Made by a program: the position numbers and the translations under genes. Positions 25,098 to 35,900 of a stretch of DNA of 64,000 bases are shown here, one piece after another. Numbering within the stretch: position 1 is the first letter of the stretch; each line of letters opens with the position of its first letter. The notes under the pieces were generated by a model that saw only the letters and a list, made by a program, of their open reading frames with translations, ran no database searches and was not told where the DNA came from. The DNA is taken from the NCBI RefSeq assembly GCF_013387455.1, contig NZ_VWNC01000003.1:1-64000 (forward strand), written 5' to 3'. This stretch comes from Mariprofundus sp. NF. GTDB lineage: Bacteria; Pseudomonadota; Zetaproteobacteria; Mariprofundales; Mariprofundaceae.

Positions 25098-25771
25098 ACG
25101 ATCATACTCCACTGCAGATATTTGAAACACTGTTAACGGCCTACGGCTACCAGCTATGGTGGCCGGCAGAGAGCCCTTTTGAGATGATGGTCGGTGCCGT
25201 GCTCACCCAGAACACCAACTGGAAAAATGTTGAGCAGGCTATTGGCAACCTGAAAGCGGCAAACATGCTTGATGCAGCATCGATTGCATGCGCTGACCAC
25301 GAACAACTGGCTGAGGTGATCAGACCATCCGGTTTTTTCAACCAGAAGGCTTGCCGACTGCAGCTGTTTTCACGCTTTTATATTGCACACGGAGAGATTT
25401 CCGGCCTGAAAAAACAGCCGATGGCTGAAATGCGGGCACAACTTCTCGCCCTCTCCGGCATCGGCCCTGAGACTGCTGATTCGATGCTGCTCTACGGGCT
25501 GGAAAAACCGATTTTTGTCGTGGATGCCTACACCCGGCGCATCTTTACGCGTCTGGGCCTGCTACCCGAGAAGATCGATTACGATGGCATTCAGAACTAT
25601 TTCCATCAGCAGCTTGAACCTCAACTCTCACTGTTTCAGGAGTACCACGCCCTGATTGTTGAACATGCCAAACGCCACTGCCGCAGCCAACCTGTCTGCG
25701 ACAACTGTCCGTTACACGCCTGCTGTGCAAGCTCAGGCTCAACATCAATGCAGAACAGTCCCAATAGCTGA
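25094..25771 (+). CDS. HhH-GPD DNA glycosylase with Fe-S cluster (endonuclease III-related)
   Basis: A 225-aa protein starting at a TTG that overlaps the rluB stop. It has the helix-hairpin-helix LSGIGPETADSM, catalytic Asp in VVDAYTRR, and a C-terminal [4Fe-4S] motif CRSQPVCDNCPLHACC. The Lys that bifunctional Nth uses as nucleophile is Glu here (GIGPET at 25463-25474), so it is more likely a monofunctional glycosylase of the MagIII/Nth-related group than true endonuclease III. Confidence 0.85.
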   Translation: MNDHTPLQIFETLLTAYGYQLWWPAESPFEMMVGAVLTQNTNWKNVEQAIGNLKAANMLDAASIACADHEQLAEVIRPSGFFNQKACRLQLFSRFYIAHGEISGLKKQPMAEMRAQLLALSGIGPETADSMLLYGLEKPIFVVDAYTRRIFTRLGLLPEKIDYDGIQNYFHQQLEPQLSLFQEYHALIVEHAKRHCRSQPVCDNCPLHACCASSGSTSMQNSPNS

Positions 25772-25827
25772 ATGCAGCTTGCCAGCAAAGGTGTGGCGGA
25801 GCTGGCAGCAGAAGCTAGGCTCTGAGC

Positions 25828-27669
25828 ATGTGGTTTGAATCCCCTGTCCCCCTCTCATCGCTGCCGCGTGAACCCGGTGTTTACCGTATGCTCGATGGTG
25901 AGCGCAAAGTGCTCTATGTCGGTAAAGCGCGAAACCTGAGAAAGCGGCTCTCCAGCTACTTCCAGAAAAGAGCCGATTCACCGCGCACCCAGGCGATGGT
26001 GCAGCAGATTCGTGATCTTAATTTCACCGTCACGACCTCTGAAGCTGAAGCACTGATACTTGAACACAATCTGATCAAACAGCTTAAACCGCGTTACAAC
26101 GTGCTGATGAAGGATTCAAAATCCTATCCCTATATTCTGCTCAGTGATGAGAATTATCCCAAGCTGCACCTCTATCGCGGCAAACGAACATTGGCTGGAG
26201 AATATTTCGGCCCGTTCCCACATGCCGGCGCCGTACACGCCACCCTGCATGTGATGCAGTCGATCTTCCGCATTCGCGATTGTGAAAATGGTGTATTTAA
26301 CAACCGCTCTCGCCCCTGTATGCAGCACCAGATCGGTCGCTGTTCTGCCCCCTGCTGTGATCTGGTCAGCCAGTCTGAATATGGTGAACAGGTCAATGAG
26401 GTGCGCCGTTTTCTCAAAGGTGAGGATGAGGCGTTGCTGAAATCGTGGGAGTCGGAGATGCAGCACGCCTCTGATGCCATGGACTTTGAGCAGGCCGCGC
26501 TACTGCGTGATCGCATCCGGGCCCTGCGCTCCATTTTGGCCGGCTCAGAGCAGAGTTCGCTACCGGAGAGTGCCGATGTCATCACCCTGATCCGCCATAC
26601 TTCCGGCGTTTTGGCCAGCATCGGTGTACGCCGCTCCGGCCACGATCTGGGCACCCATACCCTGCGCATTGCTCAGGCCGTGGATGCTGAGGATAGCGAA
26701 ATTCTGCAAACGCTGCTGATCGAGCGCTACCGGGATGATCTTCCACCGCATGAGATCCTAGTCAGTTGCTCGGAGGCTGAATGCAGCGAGCTGCAACGTC
26801 TGGTTCGACTCCTGCATCCAAAATGCAGATCTGTGGTCAACCATCCCCAACGCGGTGGACGCAGACAGTGGCTGGAGCAGGTTCTGCACTCAGGTCGTCA
26901 AATGCTGACAAGCCGGCGCAGTGAAGATCAGCAACCGGCATTTCAGGCGCTGACTGAACTGCTATCACTCGATATTGTCCCTGAACGCATTGCCGCTGTG
27001 GACAACGCCCATCTCGGCGGCAAACAGACAGTTGCCGCCATCACCTATGCCGGTTGGCAGGGGGCTGAAAAGGATCTCTATCGCCGCTATAAACTCGATG
27101 GCATCTCAGCTGCCGTTGATGTCAAAGAAGGTGATGATTATGGAGCGATGCAGGCGGTTTTAACCCGCTTCTTCCGCGCCATCAGTGATGAGTCGATCAC
27201 CTGCCCCGATCTGATGCTCATTGATGGTGGTCGCGGCCAGCTGGGTATCGCCATTGCCTGCGCTGCCGATGCCGGTCTTCACGATCTGAAGCTGCTTGCT
27301 GTCGCCAAAGGCGATTATCGCAAGATCGGCGAAGAGACACTCTGGCCGGGTTGGTTAGAGAGTGGAGAAGCTGGTATCGGCTCTCCCTTGAAACCGGGCC
27401 GTCACTCCCCCGCCTTGATGCTGATTGCCCGCGTTCGCGATGAAGCTCACCGCTTTGCCGGTGCATATATGCGCAAACGTAAAAAACAGAGCATGTTCAG
27501 CTCGGCGCTTGATACCATCCCCGGCATCGGGCCTGCCAAACGCGCCGCACTGCTCAAACATTTCGGGGGTATCGAAGGGGTGAAAAAAGCAGGACGGGCG
27601 CAGCTTGCTCAGGCACCTGGCATCTCTGACGGACTTGCCGAACGCATTTTTATCGCGCTACATAAATAA
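25828..27669 (+). CDS. uvrC: Excinuclease ABC subunit C
   Basis: A 613-aa protein with a GIY-YIG domain (PGVYRMLDGERKVLYVGKARN), a UVR motif (AMDFEQAALLRDRIRAL), the RNase H-like second nuclease domain (VDNAHLGGKQTVAA, LIDGGRGQLGIA) and a C-terminal (HhH)2 (LDTIPGIGPAKRAALL). Full length; performs both incisions in nucleotide excision repair. Confidence 0.96.
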   Translation: MWFESPVPLSSLPREPGVYRMLDGERKVLYVGKARNLRKRLSSYFQKRADSPRTQAMVQQIRDLNFTVTTSEAEALILEHNLIKQLKPRYNVLMKDSKSYPYILLSDENYPKLHLYRGKRTLAGEYFGPFPHAGAVHATLHVMQSIFRIRDCENGVFNNRSRPCMQHQIGRCSAPCCDLVSQSEYGEQVNEVRRFLKGEDEALLKSWESEMQHASDAMDFEQAALLRDRIRALRSILAGSEQSSLPESADVITLIRHTSGVLASIGVRRSGHDLGTHTLRIAQAVDAEDSEILQTLLIERYRDDLPPHEILVSCSEAECSELQRLVRLLHPKCRSVVNHPQRGGRRQWLEQVLHSGRQMLTSRRSEDQQPAFQALTELLSLDIVPERIAAVDNAHLGGKQTVAAITYAGWQGAEKDLYRRYKLDGISAAVDVKEGDDYGAMQAVLTRFFRAISDESITCPDLMLIDGGRGQLGIAIACAADAGLHDLKLLAVAKGDYRKIGEETLWPGWLESGEAGIGSPLKPGRHSPALMLIARVRDEAHRFAGAYMRKRKKQSMFSSALDTIPGIGPAKRAALLKHFGGIEGVKKAGRAQLAQAPGISDGLAERIFIALHK

Positions 27670-27742
27670 CCCTACTGTAAAAAAAGAAACTGAACGCCTA
27701 TACTCGCAAACCTATTTTCGGGGATATCAGGAGCGAGCAGCT

Positions 27743-29248
27743 ATGAGTGACACGGGTAAAGAGACCATCCAAATATCAGCATTGATGGAGAGCAGTGGTG
27801 TTAAGTTCGGCACCAGCGGCGCCCGTGGCCTGGCTGATGATATGACCGACATGGTCTGTTACGCCTACACAATGGCTTTCCTGCAGTACCTTCTTGAAAG
27901 TAAGCAGATTACAACGGGTGATGCGGTAGCCATTGCAGGTGATTATCGGCCAAGCTCTCCGCGCATCATGGCGGCTGTTGCCAAGGCTGTCGTTGCTGTT
28001 GGTTGCGAGCCGACCAACTGTGGTTTCATACCTACCCCTGCTGTTGCCTGTTATGCGATGAAGCGAAACCAGGCCAGTATTATGGTCACCGGCAGCCATA
28101 TCCCGGATGATCGTAACGGCATCAAGTTCTATAAACCTGCCGGTGAGATTCTTAAAGCTGACGAGCAGCTTATGTGCAGCCGCAGTATAGAGATCGGCGA
28201 GGGTCTTTTCGACTCGCTTGGCAGTGCACTTATCGCCTCCCTGCCTGCCGAACAACCGGATGCCTACAGCGAATTTGTGCAGCGCTACCTCAACTTTTTC
28301 CCGGCCGATTGTCTTAATGGATATAAAATCGGCGTTTATGAACACTCCAGCGTTGCCCGCGATATCCTCGCTGAAGTCATTGAGGGGTTGGGGGCTGAGG
28401 TCGTGCGCCTGAACCGATCCAAAAAATTCATCCCTGTCGATACCGAAGCGATACGCCCTGAAGATGTGGCGCTGGCACTTGAGTGGTCACAGGATTTTAA
28501 GCTGGACTCTATTGTCTCCGCCGATGGTGACGGCGACCGGCCCCTGGTTTCTGATGAGAACGGTGAGTGGTTGCGCGGTGATGTGGCAGGCATTCTCTGT
28601 GCCCACTATCTCGGTGCCCGATCTGTGGCAACGCCTGTATCGTGTAACAGTGCCGTCGAGAAAAGCGGCTGGTTCGAGCAGATCGAACGCACCCGTATCG
28701 GCTCCCCCTTTGTGATTGCTGCGATGGACGCACTTGTTGCCAACGGTAGTGAAAATGTAGTTGGTTATGAGGCCAATGGTGGCTTCCTGACCGCCACTGA
28801 TATTAGCCTTGATGGCAGAAGCCTGACTGCCCTGCCTACCCGTGATGCGGTCATTGTACCGCTTGCCATTCTGATGCTGGCAAAATCGTTCAATGGCAGC
28901 TCTATTTCAGAGCTTCTTAAACAGCTGCCACAGCGTTTCACCAGCAGTGATCGTCTGAAGAACTTCCCGACCGAACTCAGCCAGCAACGACTCAAGCCAC
29001 TAACCGGAGAGAATATAGACAGCAACAGGCATGAGGCAGAAGCGATCCTTGGCGACCTGTTCGGTGATGTAACCGCTATCGATAACACCGATGGCGTGCG
29101 CATCACCTTCAGAAGTGGAGAAGTAGCTCATTTGCGACCCTCCGGCAATGCACCTGAGCTGCGCTGTTACAATGAGGCGGACTCTGAAGAGCGGGCTGTT
29201 GAGATGAACAAAACCTGTCTTGAGATCCTCGAAAGCTGGCGCGAATAG
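27743..29248 (+). CDS. Phosphohexomutase (phosphomannomutase-like)
   Basis: A protein of 501 aa from the ATG at 27743. It has the alpha-D-phosphohexomutase layout: N-terminal GTSGARG, active-site loop TGSHIPDDRNGIKFY (Ser phosphorylated in the family; canonical form TASHNP), metal loop DGDGDRP, sugar-binding GYEANGG and phosphate-binding RPSGNAPELR. The atypical TGSHIP loop and the lengths suggest a different substrate from the second mutase at 42164-43525. It could supply sugar-1-phosphates for nucleotide sugars. Confidence 0.85.
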   Translation: MSDTGKETIQISALMESSGVKFGTSGARGLADDMTDMVCYAYTMAFLQYLLESKQITTGDAVAIAGDYRPSSPRIMAAVAKAVVAVGCEPTNCGFIPTPAVACYAMKRNQASIMVTGSHIPDDRNGIKFYKPAGEILKADEQLMCSRSIEIGEGLFDSLGSALIASLPAEQPDAYSEFVQRYLNFFPADCLNGYKIGVYEHSSVARDILAEVIEGLGAEVVRLNRSKKFIPVDTEAIRPEDVALALEWSQDFKLDSIVSADGDGDRPLVSDENGEWLRGDVAGILCAHYLGARSVATPVSCNSAVEKSGWFEQIERTRIGSPFVIAAMDALVANGSENVVGYEANGGFLTATDISLDGRSLTALPTRDAVIVPLAILMLAKSFNGSSISELLKQLPQRFTSSDRLKNFPTELSQQRLKPLTGENIDSNRHEAEAILGDLFGDVTAIDNTDGVRITFRSGEVAHLRPSGNAPELRCYNEADSEERAVEMNKTCLEILESWRE

Positions 29249-29256
29249 GCACGTTC

Positions 29257-29344
29257 ACCACGAAGCACACGAAGATCACAAAGAACAGAAAAAAGCGTAC
29301 CCCCTCGTCTGCTTCGTGAACTTCGTGGTCTTCGTGGTAAATGA
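29257..29344. repeat. Imperfect inverted repeat of CACGAAG units
   Basis: TTCACCACGAAGCACACGAAG on one side and CTTCGTGAACTTCGTGG plus CTTCGTGG on the other can fold into a long imperfect hairpin between the mutase and radical SAM genes. The CACCACGAAG-type sequence resembles a widespread intergenic repeat of proteobacteria. It may also serve as a terminator. Confidence 0.5.
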
Positions 29345-29390
29345 CAGATCATCAGCTGTCAGTTATGTCGGAACAGGTTAGCCTTCGTCA

Positions 29391-30899
29391 GTGCCTGATA
29401 TCATCCTGACCACACTCAATGCCCGCTATACCCATAGCGCCATCGGGCTGCGTTATCTCTTCGCCAATCTTGGTGATCTGCAGGCCCGCGCGGTCATCCA
29501 AGAGTTTGTTATTAACGACAATATTCAGGATGTAGCTGAAAAGCTGCTCAAAGATAACCCCGCCATCATCGGCATCGGCGTCTACATCTGGAACGCAGAC
29601 CAATGCCGTGAACTGCTGGAGACAATCAAAAAGGTATCACCACAAACCATCGTGGTGCTTGGTGGCCCTGAGGTGAGTTACAGCCCGTTTCGCGTCAATT
29701 TTGATGCGGCTGATTATATTATACAGGGCGAAGGTGATATCGCTTTTGGTGAGCTCTGCAACGCCATTTTAAATGAAAAGACAGTAGACGTGCGCATCAT
29801 CAAAGCAGCCCCGGTAAACCTTGATGCGATTGAACTGCCCTACCGCTACTACAGTGATGAGGATGTGGCTAATCGCTATATCTATGTTGAGGCATCACGC
29901 GGCTGCCCCTTCCTCTGTGAGTTCTGTCTCTCTTCAATTGATAAAAAGGTACGCCCGATCTTTCTCGACAAGCTATTGGATGAGTTCGAACTGCTCTGGC
30001 AACGCGGCGTACGCAGCTTTAAATTCATCGATAGAACCTTCAACCTCAATGTGTCAGTTGCCAACCGCCTGCTCGACTTCTTTCTTGCCAAACAGCCCCC
30101 ATACTTCGTCCATTTCGAGGTGATCCCCGACCATTTCCCTGTCAGCGTGCGCGAGCGCATAGGCCGTTTTCCTCCCGCCTCACTACAGCTGGAGATCGGT
30201 ATCCAGACGCTCAATCTTGAGGTGGCCCGCAACATCAAACGCAACCTGAAACTGGAGAAGATCGAGGAAAACATTCGCTTTCTTGAAACAGAGACCAGCG
30301 CTCATATGCACCTTGATCTGATTGTGGGCTTGCCCGGCGAACCCCTTGAAAGCTTCGGCAGTAATCTGGACAGGCTCTGCGCTATGACCCAATCCGAGAT
30401 TCAGATCGGTATCCTCAAAAAATTATCAGGCACTACCCTTAATCGCCACGATAAAGCGTTCGGCATGGTCTACAGCGACCGCCCGCCCTACGATATTCTC
30501 AAGAACAACGAGCTTGGTTTTGATGATATCCAGCGCATGAAACGCTTCGCCCGTTTCTGGGACCTCTTTTATAACAGCGGCAACTTTAAACACTCCATCC
30601 CGCTGTTATGGCCTGAAGGCAGAGTATTCGAAGGTTTCTACGCCTTCTCCGTCTGGGTTTATGGTGAAACCGCCTCCACCTGGAAAATTTCCCTCGACCG
30701 CCTTGCCCTGCTGCTCTTCCGTTATCTCACCGAGGTAAAAGCTCACGATGCCGAACCGCTGGCCACACTGTTGATTGGTGACCTGATGAAGATTGAAGGC
30801 CGCAATATGCCCAACTTTCTCAAGCCCTACCGCCAGGTCGCCCCCGAATCCAAACAGGTTCTATCCGCCCACAATAAACGCCAACTACGGCACATTTAA
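29391..30899 (+). CDS. B12-binding radical SAM protein
   Basis: A 502-aa protein. The N-terminal 130 residues resemble a cobalamin-binding fold (ILTTLNARYTHSAIGLRYL, IGIGVYIWNADQ, VLGGPEVSY). A radical SAM domain with RGCPFLCEFCLS (Cx3Cx2C) follows, then a C-terminal domain of the DUF4080 type. Such proteins are annotated as B12-dependent radical SAM enzymes without known substrate. The start is a GTG without a clear ribosome-binding site. Confidence 0.88.
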   Translation: MPDIILTTLNARYTHSAIGLRYLFANLGDLQARAVIQEFVINDNIQDVAEKLLKDNPAIIGIGVYIWNADQCRELLETIKKVSPQTIVVLGGPEVSYSPFRVNFDAADYIIQGEGDIAFGELCNAILNEKTVDVRIIKAAPVNLDAIELPYRYYSDEDVANRYIYVEASRGCPFLCEFCLSSIDKKVRPIFLDKLLDEFELLWQRGVRSFKFIDRTFNLNVSVANRLLDFFLAKQPPYFVHFEVIPDHFPVSVRERIGRFPPASLQLEIGIQTLNLEVARNIKRNLKLEKIEENIRFLETETSAHMHLDLIVGLPGEPLESFGSNLDRLCAMTQSEIQIGILKKLSGTTLNRHDKAFGMVYSDRPPYDILKNNELGFDDIQRMKRFARFWDLFYNSGNFKHSIPLLWPEGRVFEGFYAFSVWVYGETASTWKISLDRLALLLFRYLTEVKAHDAEPLATLLIGDLMKIEGRNMPNFLKPYRQVAPESKQVLSAHNKRQLRHI

Positions 30900-31048
30900 A
30901 ACGCTAAAAGATAGCGCCCCTATTTCTCTTCAGTAAACAGATCACTTTAATCCACTTTATTAGACTTTATCTATAACCATTCGAATAATAATAGCTTTCA
31001 AGAGACATCGCATTCAAGAACATATAGTTAAAAGCCGACAACCCCACT

Positions 31049-31930
31049 TTATCCGAGTTCAAAGCTGGTAATGCCGTAGGTGCGTTCTAAAGAGATGTCC
31101 GGTGCTTTCTTCGTGTACATGCGCGCCGTTTCAAAGACCCGCTGCATGCCATACTCCTCTACCAGTGCAACTGCTTGCGAATTGCACTCGGGTACATCCA
31201 GGAAAATCGGCCCCGTGACTTTGTTGCACAATGCCCTGAACAGAGCTTCAGCAAATACTTTTGAGTCTGCAAACAGGGGGCCAATTTTGTAACCATTATG
31301 ACACTGTCGAATAACACCGTAACCAGCAAGATCATCACCGCACATCAGTGCAACTCCAGCACTGTGAGGTTGTGCGATCCAACCGCGTAAAAAACTGCAG
31401 CGATCCTCCGCGAAAAAAGCCCGGTCGTAACGTGCTAGAAGATCGGTGGCAACCATATCCAATGGAACCAGCGTGACATCATCAATCGAAGGCTCCGCTA
31501 CAGGAGTATCCAACTGGTAACGAATATTTCGGTGCGCCAGACTAAAACCTGACTTTCTATAGTTATCCTGCTGATCAACCACACCATCGAGCCCGACATT
31601 TCTGCCCTCAAGGCTGGCAACTGCAGCATTCCATATTTTCTGACCATAACCGTGCCCACGCCATTCAGGTTTAACGATATAGAAACCCATGAAGCCGAAG
31701 GTATTGCCATATTTTACCGCTGAAATCATTGCGATGGGTTCTTCATCCATGAGGCCAAGCAGATACCCGTCTGGATCAGCGACATAGAACGGTTCCGCAT
31801 CATCCAGACCCGGATTCCAACCTTCTGCAGCGGCCCACTCTACGGCAAGATTCATCTCCTCACGTTTCATCGAGCGAATTTTAAATCCTGAGTTACTCAT
31901 ATCTCGCTCACGAAGGAACCACGACTTCAT
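31049..31930 (-). CDS. GNAT-family N-acetyltransferase with C-terminal second domain
   Basis: A 293-aa protein. The N-terminal GNAT fold has VKPEWRGHGYGQKIW as the acetyl-CoA motif A (RGHGYG). The C-terminal half resembles the Acetyltransf_18 (YitH-type) domain. Start may be the ATG at 31930 or at 31900 (MSNSGFKIR); neither has a strong site. It lies 12 bases after the DHOD-like gene, so it is probably in the nifJ operon. Substrate unknown. Confidence 0.8.
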   Translation of the reverse strand: MKSWFLRERDMSNSGFKIRSMKREEMNLAVEWAAAEGWNPGLDDAEPFYVADPDGYLLGLMDEEPIAMISAVKYGNTFGFMGFYIVKPEWRGHGYGQKIWNAAVASLEGRNVGLDGVVDQQDNYRKSGFSLAHRNIRYQLDTPVAEPSIDDVTLVPLDMVATDLLARYDRAFFAEDRCSFLRGWIAQPHSAGVALMCGDDLAGYGVIRQCHNGYKIGPLFADSKVFAEALFRALCNKVTGPIFLDVPECNSQAVALVEEYGMQRVFETARMYTKKAPDISLERTYGITSFELG

Positions 31931-31942
31931 AAAAGTCCCAAT

Positions 31943-32956
31943 CTAACGCCAGACGCCATCGGGTGAATCAAAGCTGTTGAGCACCTTGATATAGTTGGAG
32001 CGTTCAAAGGCTGCGGGATCCGTGGCTTTGGCGTGGCTTACACTGCCCTTAAGCTGGGAGATTGAGGCGTACTCCTTCTCCTCCATCCACTGTTCAATCC
32101 CTTTCAACACTTCACCTAGATATTCGGGGCCGTGATGCAGCAGCGCTGAGCACATGTGTGTCACATCGGCTCCGGCCAGCAACAGTTTGATGGCATCATC
32201 TGATGTGTGAACGCCGCTGGTCGCAGCCAGTGTCATATTCACGCGACCGTATAACATGGCGATCCAGCGCATCGAGAGGCGTGATTCGACTGAGCTTGAG
32301 AGTTTCAGGCTCGGAGTTACAGCCAGTGTTTCAAGATCGATATCGGGCAGGTAATACCGGTTGAAGAGTGAGACGCCATCCGCACCTGCCGCCTCAAGTT
32401 TTTTGACAAAGTTACCAACCGAACTGAACTGGGAAGAGAGCTTCATGATCACCGGAATATCTACCTGCTTCTTCACCTCAGAGAGTATATCCACATAACG
32501 GCTCTCCACCGCATCGGCCCATTGGGTCATATCGGCAGGCATGTAATAGACATTGAGCTCCAGCGCATCGGCTCCGGCCTGTTGCAACTGTTTGGCATGG
32601 GCAGTCCAGCCGCTTGGGGTGGTACCGTTAAGGCTGGCAATCACCGGAATTTCAAGCGAACCTTTTAACCCCTCCAGCTGTTCGAGATAGGATTCCAGAT
32701 GGGTTTTATAACTATCCTCGGCAGGCAGATAGCTGGATGCCTCGAAATGGCCGATATCCTGATGATGCATCAGATGATCCAGCCGCTCCTCATCGGCATT
32801 CACCTCCTCCTCAAACAGTGAGTTCATGACAATGGCTGCTGCTCCGGCATCTTCGAGACGTTTGGCAGCGTCCGGATCACGTGCCAGAGGCGATGCAGAG
32901 GGCACCAGCGGATTTTTCAACCTCATGCCAAGGTAAGTGGTGGATAGATCAGTCAT
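31943..32956 (-). CDS. Dihydroorotate dehydrogenase-like FMN protein
   Basis: A 337-aa TIM-barrel protein with the class I DHOD opening (LKNPLVPSASPLARD), ALELNVYYMP and the C-terminal phosphate-binding LLAGADVTHM. It overlaps the end of nifJ by 4 bases. This DHOD-like protein commonly accompanies one-piece pyruvate:ferredoxin oxidoreductase genes; a role in pyrimidine synthesis is unlikely and its true reaction is unknown. Confidence 0.85.
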   Translation of the reverse strand: MTDLSTTYLGMRLKNPLVPSASPLARDPDAAKRLEDAGAAAIVMNSLFEEEVNADEERLDHLMHHQDIGHFEASSYLPAEDSYKTHLESYLEQLEGLKGSLEIPVIASLNGTTPSGWTAHAKQLQQAGADALELNVYYMPADMTQWADAVESRYVDILSEVKKQVDIPVIMKLSSQFSSVGNFVKKLEAAGADGVSLFNRYYLPDIDLETLAVTPSLKLSSSVESRLSMRWIAMLYGRVNMTLAATSGVHTSDDAIKLLLAGADVTHMCSALLHHGPEYLGEVLKGIEQWMEEKEYASISQLKGSVSHAKATDPAAFERSNYIKVLNSFDSPDGVWR

Positions 32957-35900
32957 GACTTCTCTCCTTGGCTCTCAGCGTCTGCAAATGAGAGGCTGGC
33001 CAACTGTTCATAGTGGTGAAATCGCTCCAGCACGCCTGTCTGTGCTCGCTGCATCAGCTCATCGGCTGCTTCAGGGTGGGTACGCCAGAGCATCGAGAAG
33101 CGCGCTTCGGTCTGGGCAAACTCTCTGTAGGGGATCGATGGTTTCTTCGAATCAAGCTGTAGCGGATTTTTACCCTCCGCCACCCGGCGAGGGTCATAAC
33201 GCAGCAGATTCATATGGCCACTGTTTACTGCTAGCTCCTGCTGTCTGATGTTATGCGAAAGATCGACACCGTGGGCGATGCAGGGGCTATAGGCGATGAT
33301 CAGTGACGGGCCATCATAGGCTTCCGCCTCCATAAATGTTTTCAGCGTCTGCAGGTCCTTGGCACCGAACGCGACATGACCGACATAGACATGTTCATAA
33401 GCCATGGCGATCATCGAAAGATCCTTTTTGGGTACCGGTTTACCACCTGCCGCAAACTTGGCCACCGCCCCTATCGGTGTCGACTTGGACATCTGACCAC
33501 CGGTATTGGAGTAGACCTCGGTATCGAGCACAAGAATATTCACATTACGACCACTGGCCATGAGATGATCCAGGCCGCCAAAGCCGATATCATAAGCCCA
33601 GCCGTCACCACCAATCGTCCAGACACTCTTCTTGACCAGATAATCGGCGACCGATTCGAGATTGCGCGCCATCTCGCTGTTTATACCTGCCAGGCTCTCT
33701 TTCAGCAGTTCAACACGACGACGCTGCTCGTGTATTCCCGGCTCATCCGACTGGTCGGCCCCACTAAGTGCTGCGACCAGTTCACCGTCGAGCTTCAGTT
33801 CAGACTCTTTGAGCATCTGCAGGGCATAATCGCGATGGGCATCAATGGCCAGTCGCATACCCAGGCCGAACTCGGCATTATCCTCAAACAGGGAGTTGGA
33901 CCACGCAGGTCCCCTGCCCTCCGCGTTGGTGCTGTAGGGGGTGGTCGGCAGATTACCGCCATAGATCGAGGAGCAGCCGGTGGCATTGGCGATTACCATA
34001 CGATCACCAAAGAGCTGGGTGGCCAATTTGATGTATGGCGTCTCACCGCAGCCGACACAGGCTCCTGAGAACTCAAACAGCGGCTGGGCCAGCATCGCCC
34101 CTTTCATGCCGTTCCAGCGAATGGCTTCACGGTTGTATTCAGGCAGTGAGAGGAAATAATCCCAGTTCTCACGCTCCTGCGCTCTGAGCGGTGGTTGCTC
34201 AGCCATATTCAGCGCCTTATGGCTGGCGTTGCTCTTATCCCTGACCGGGCAGATCTCCACACAGAGGCCACAACCGGTACAATCCTCAGGGGCAACCTGA
34301 TAGGAGATACGACTTCCCGCCTCGAACTCGCGCCCTTTCACCGGCACATGTTTGAAACTCTCCGGGGCATCAGCCACTACATCTTCACTGAACACCTTAG
34401 AGCGAATCGCCGCATGCGGACAGACAAACGGGCATTTGCCGCAGTGGATACAGATATCCTCATCCCAGACCGGAATTTCAAGGGCCAGATTACGTTTCTC
34501 GAAAGCCGCCGTACCCAATGGCCAGGTACCATCGTTGGGAATAAAACTGACCGGGATGGCATCGCCACGTCCGGCAATAATCTCTCCGGTAATATTTTTG
34601 ACGAAATCGGGAACATCACCGACAACGGCTGGCTGCATCACTGAACCACTGGTTACACCAGCTGGTACTTCAACCCGATGCAGATGGGCAAGAGAGGCAT
34701 CAATAGCGGCAAAGTTGCGCTCAACAATCTTCGCCCCCTTACGACCATAGGTTTTCTCAACCGCTTCCTTGATTTTGGCAATCGCTTCATCTTTCTCCAG
34801 CACACCGGAGATGGCGAAGAAACAGGTCTGCATGACGGTATTGATGCGACGTCCCATACCTGACTCAGTGGCTACTGAGTATGCATCAATGACATAGAAC
34901 TGCAGTTTTTTATCAATAATCTGCTGCTGCATCTTCTCGGTCAGATCATGCCACACCTCCTCATGAGAGTGTGGCGAGTTAAGCAGGAATACTGCGCCCT
35001 CAGCGGCATGGGCCAGCATATCGTAACGTTCAAGGAATACCGGCTGATGACAGGCGATAAAGTGTGCTTCATCTTCACCGATCAGATAGGTGGATCGAAT
35101 CGGATCAGGGCCAAAACGCAGATGCGAGATGGTGACCGCCCCCGCCTTTTTTGAGTCGTAAACGAAAAAGCCCTGCGCATGCAGATCGGTTCCTTCACCG
35201 ATGATCTTGATCGAGTTTTTATTGGCTGAAACTGTACCATCCGAGCCAAGGCCGTAGAACATGCAGCGGGTAACATTGGCATTGGCAACCAGACTCATCT
35301 CACTCCACTCCAGACTGGTATGGCTGAGATCGTCATGGATACCGATGGTGAAATGGTTCTTCGGAGACTCTTTAGCAACCTCATCGAACACAGCTTTGAT
35401 CATGCCCGGCGTAAACTCTTTGGAGGAGAGACCGTAGCGGCCACCGATAATGCGTGGCATGAGTGCAAAACGATCACCGCCACAACCAACATGTTCAGCC
35501 AGTGCGGTGACAACATCCTTATACAGCGGTTCACCATCAGAGCCCGGCTCCTTGGTGCGATCCAGCACAGCGATCCTCTTCACACTGGCAGGCATCGCTT
35601 CAATCAGGTGTGTGGCAGAGAGTGGTCTATACAGGCGCACCTTAAGCAAGCCCACCTTATCACCACGGTTGACCAGCTCTTCTACCGTCTCAATCGCCGC
35701 CTCTGCGCCTGATCCCATCAGAATCACAATCGACTCGGCATCGGCTGCACCGTGATATTCAAACAGGTGATACTGCCTGCCGGTCAACTCGCCAAACTGA
35801 TCAAAACACGCCTGCACAATCTCCGGCATCTCCTCGTAAAATGGATTAACCGATTCACGCCCCTGAAAATAGAGATCGGGGTTCTGACTGCTGCCGCGCA

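Noticed and set aside
33376-34644. Long frames opposite nifJ
   Set aside because: Antisense to a fully conserved enzyme, no start signals.
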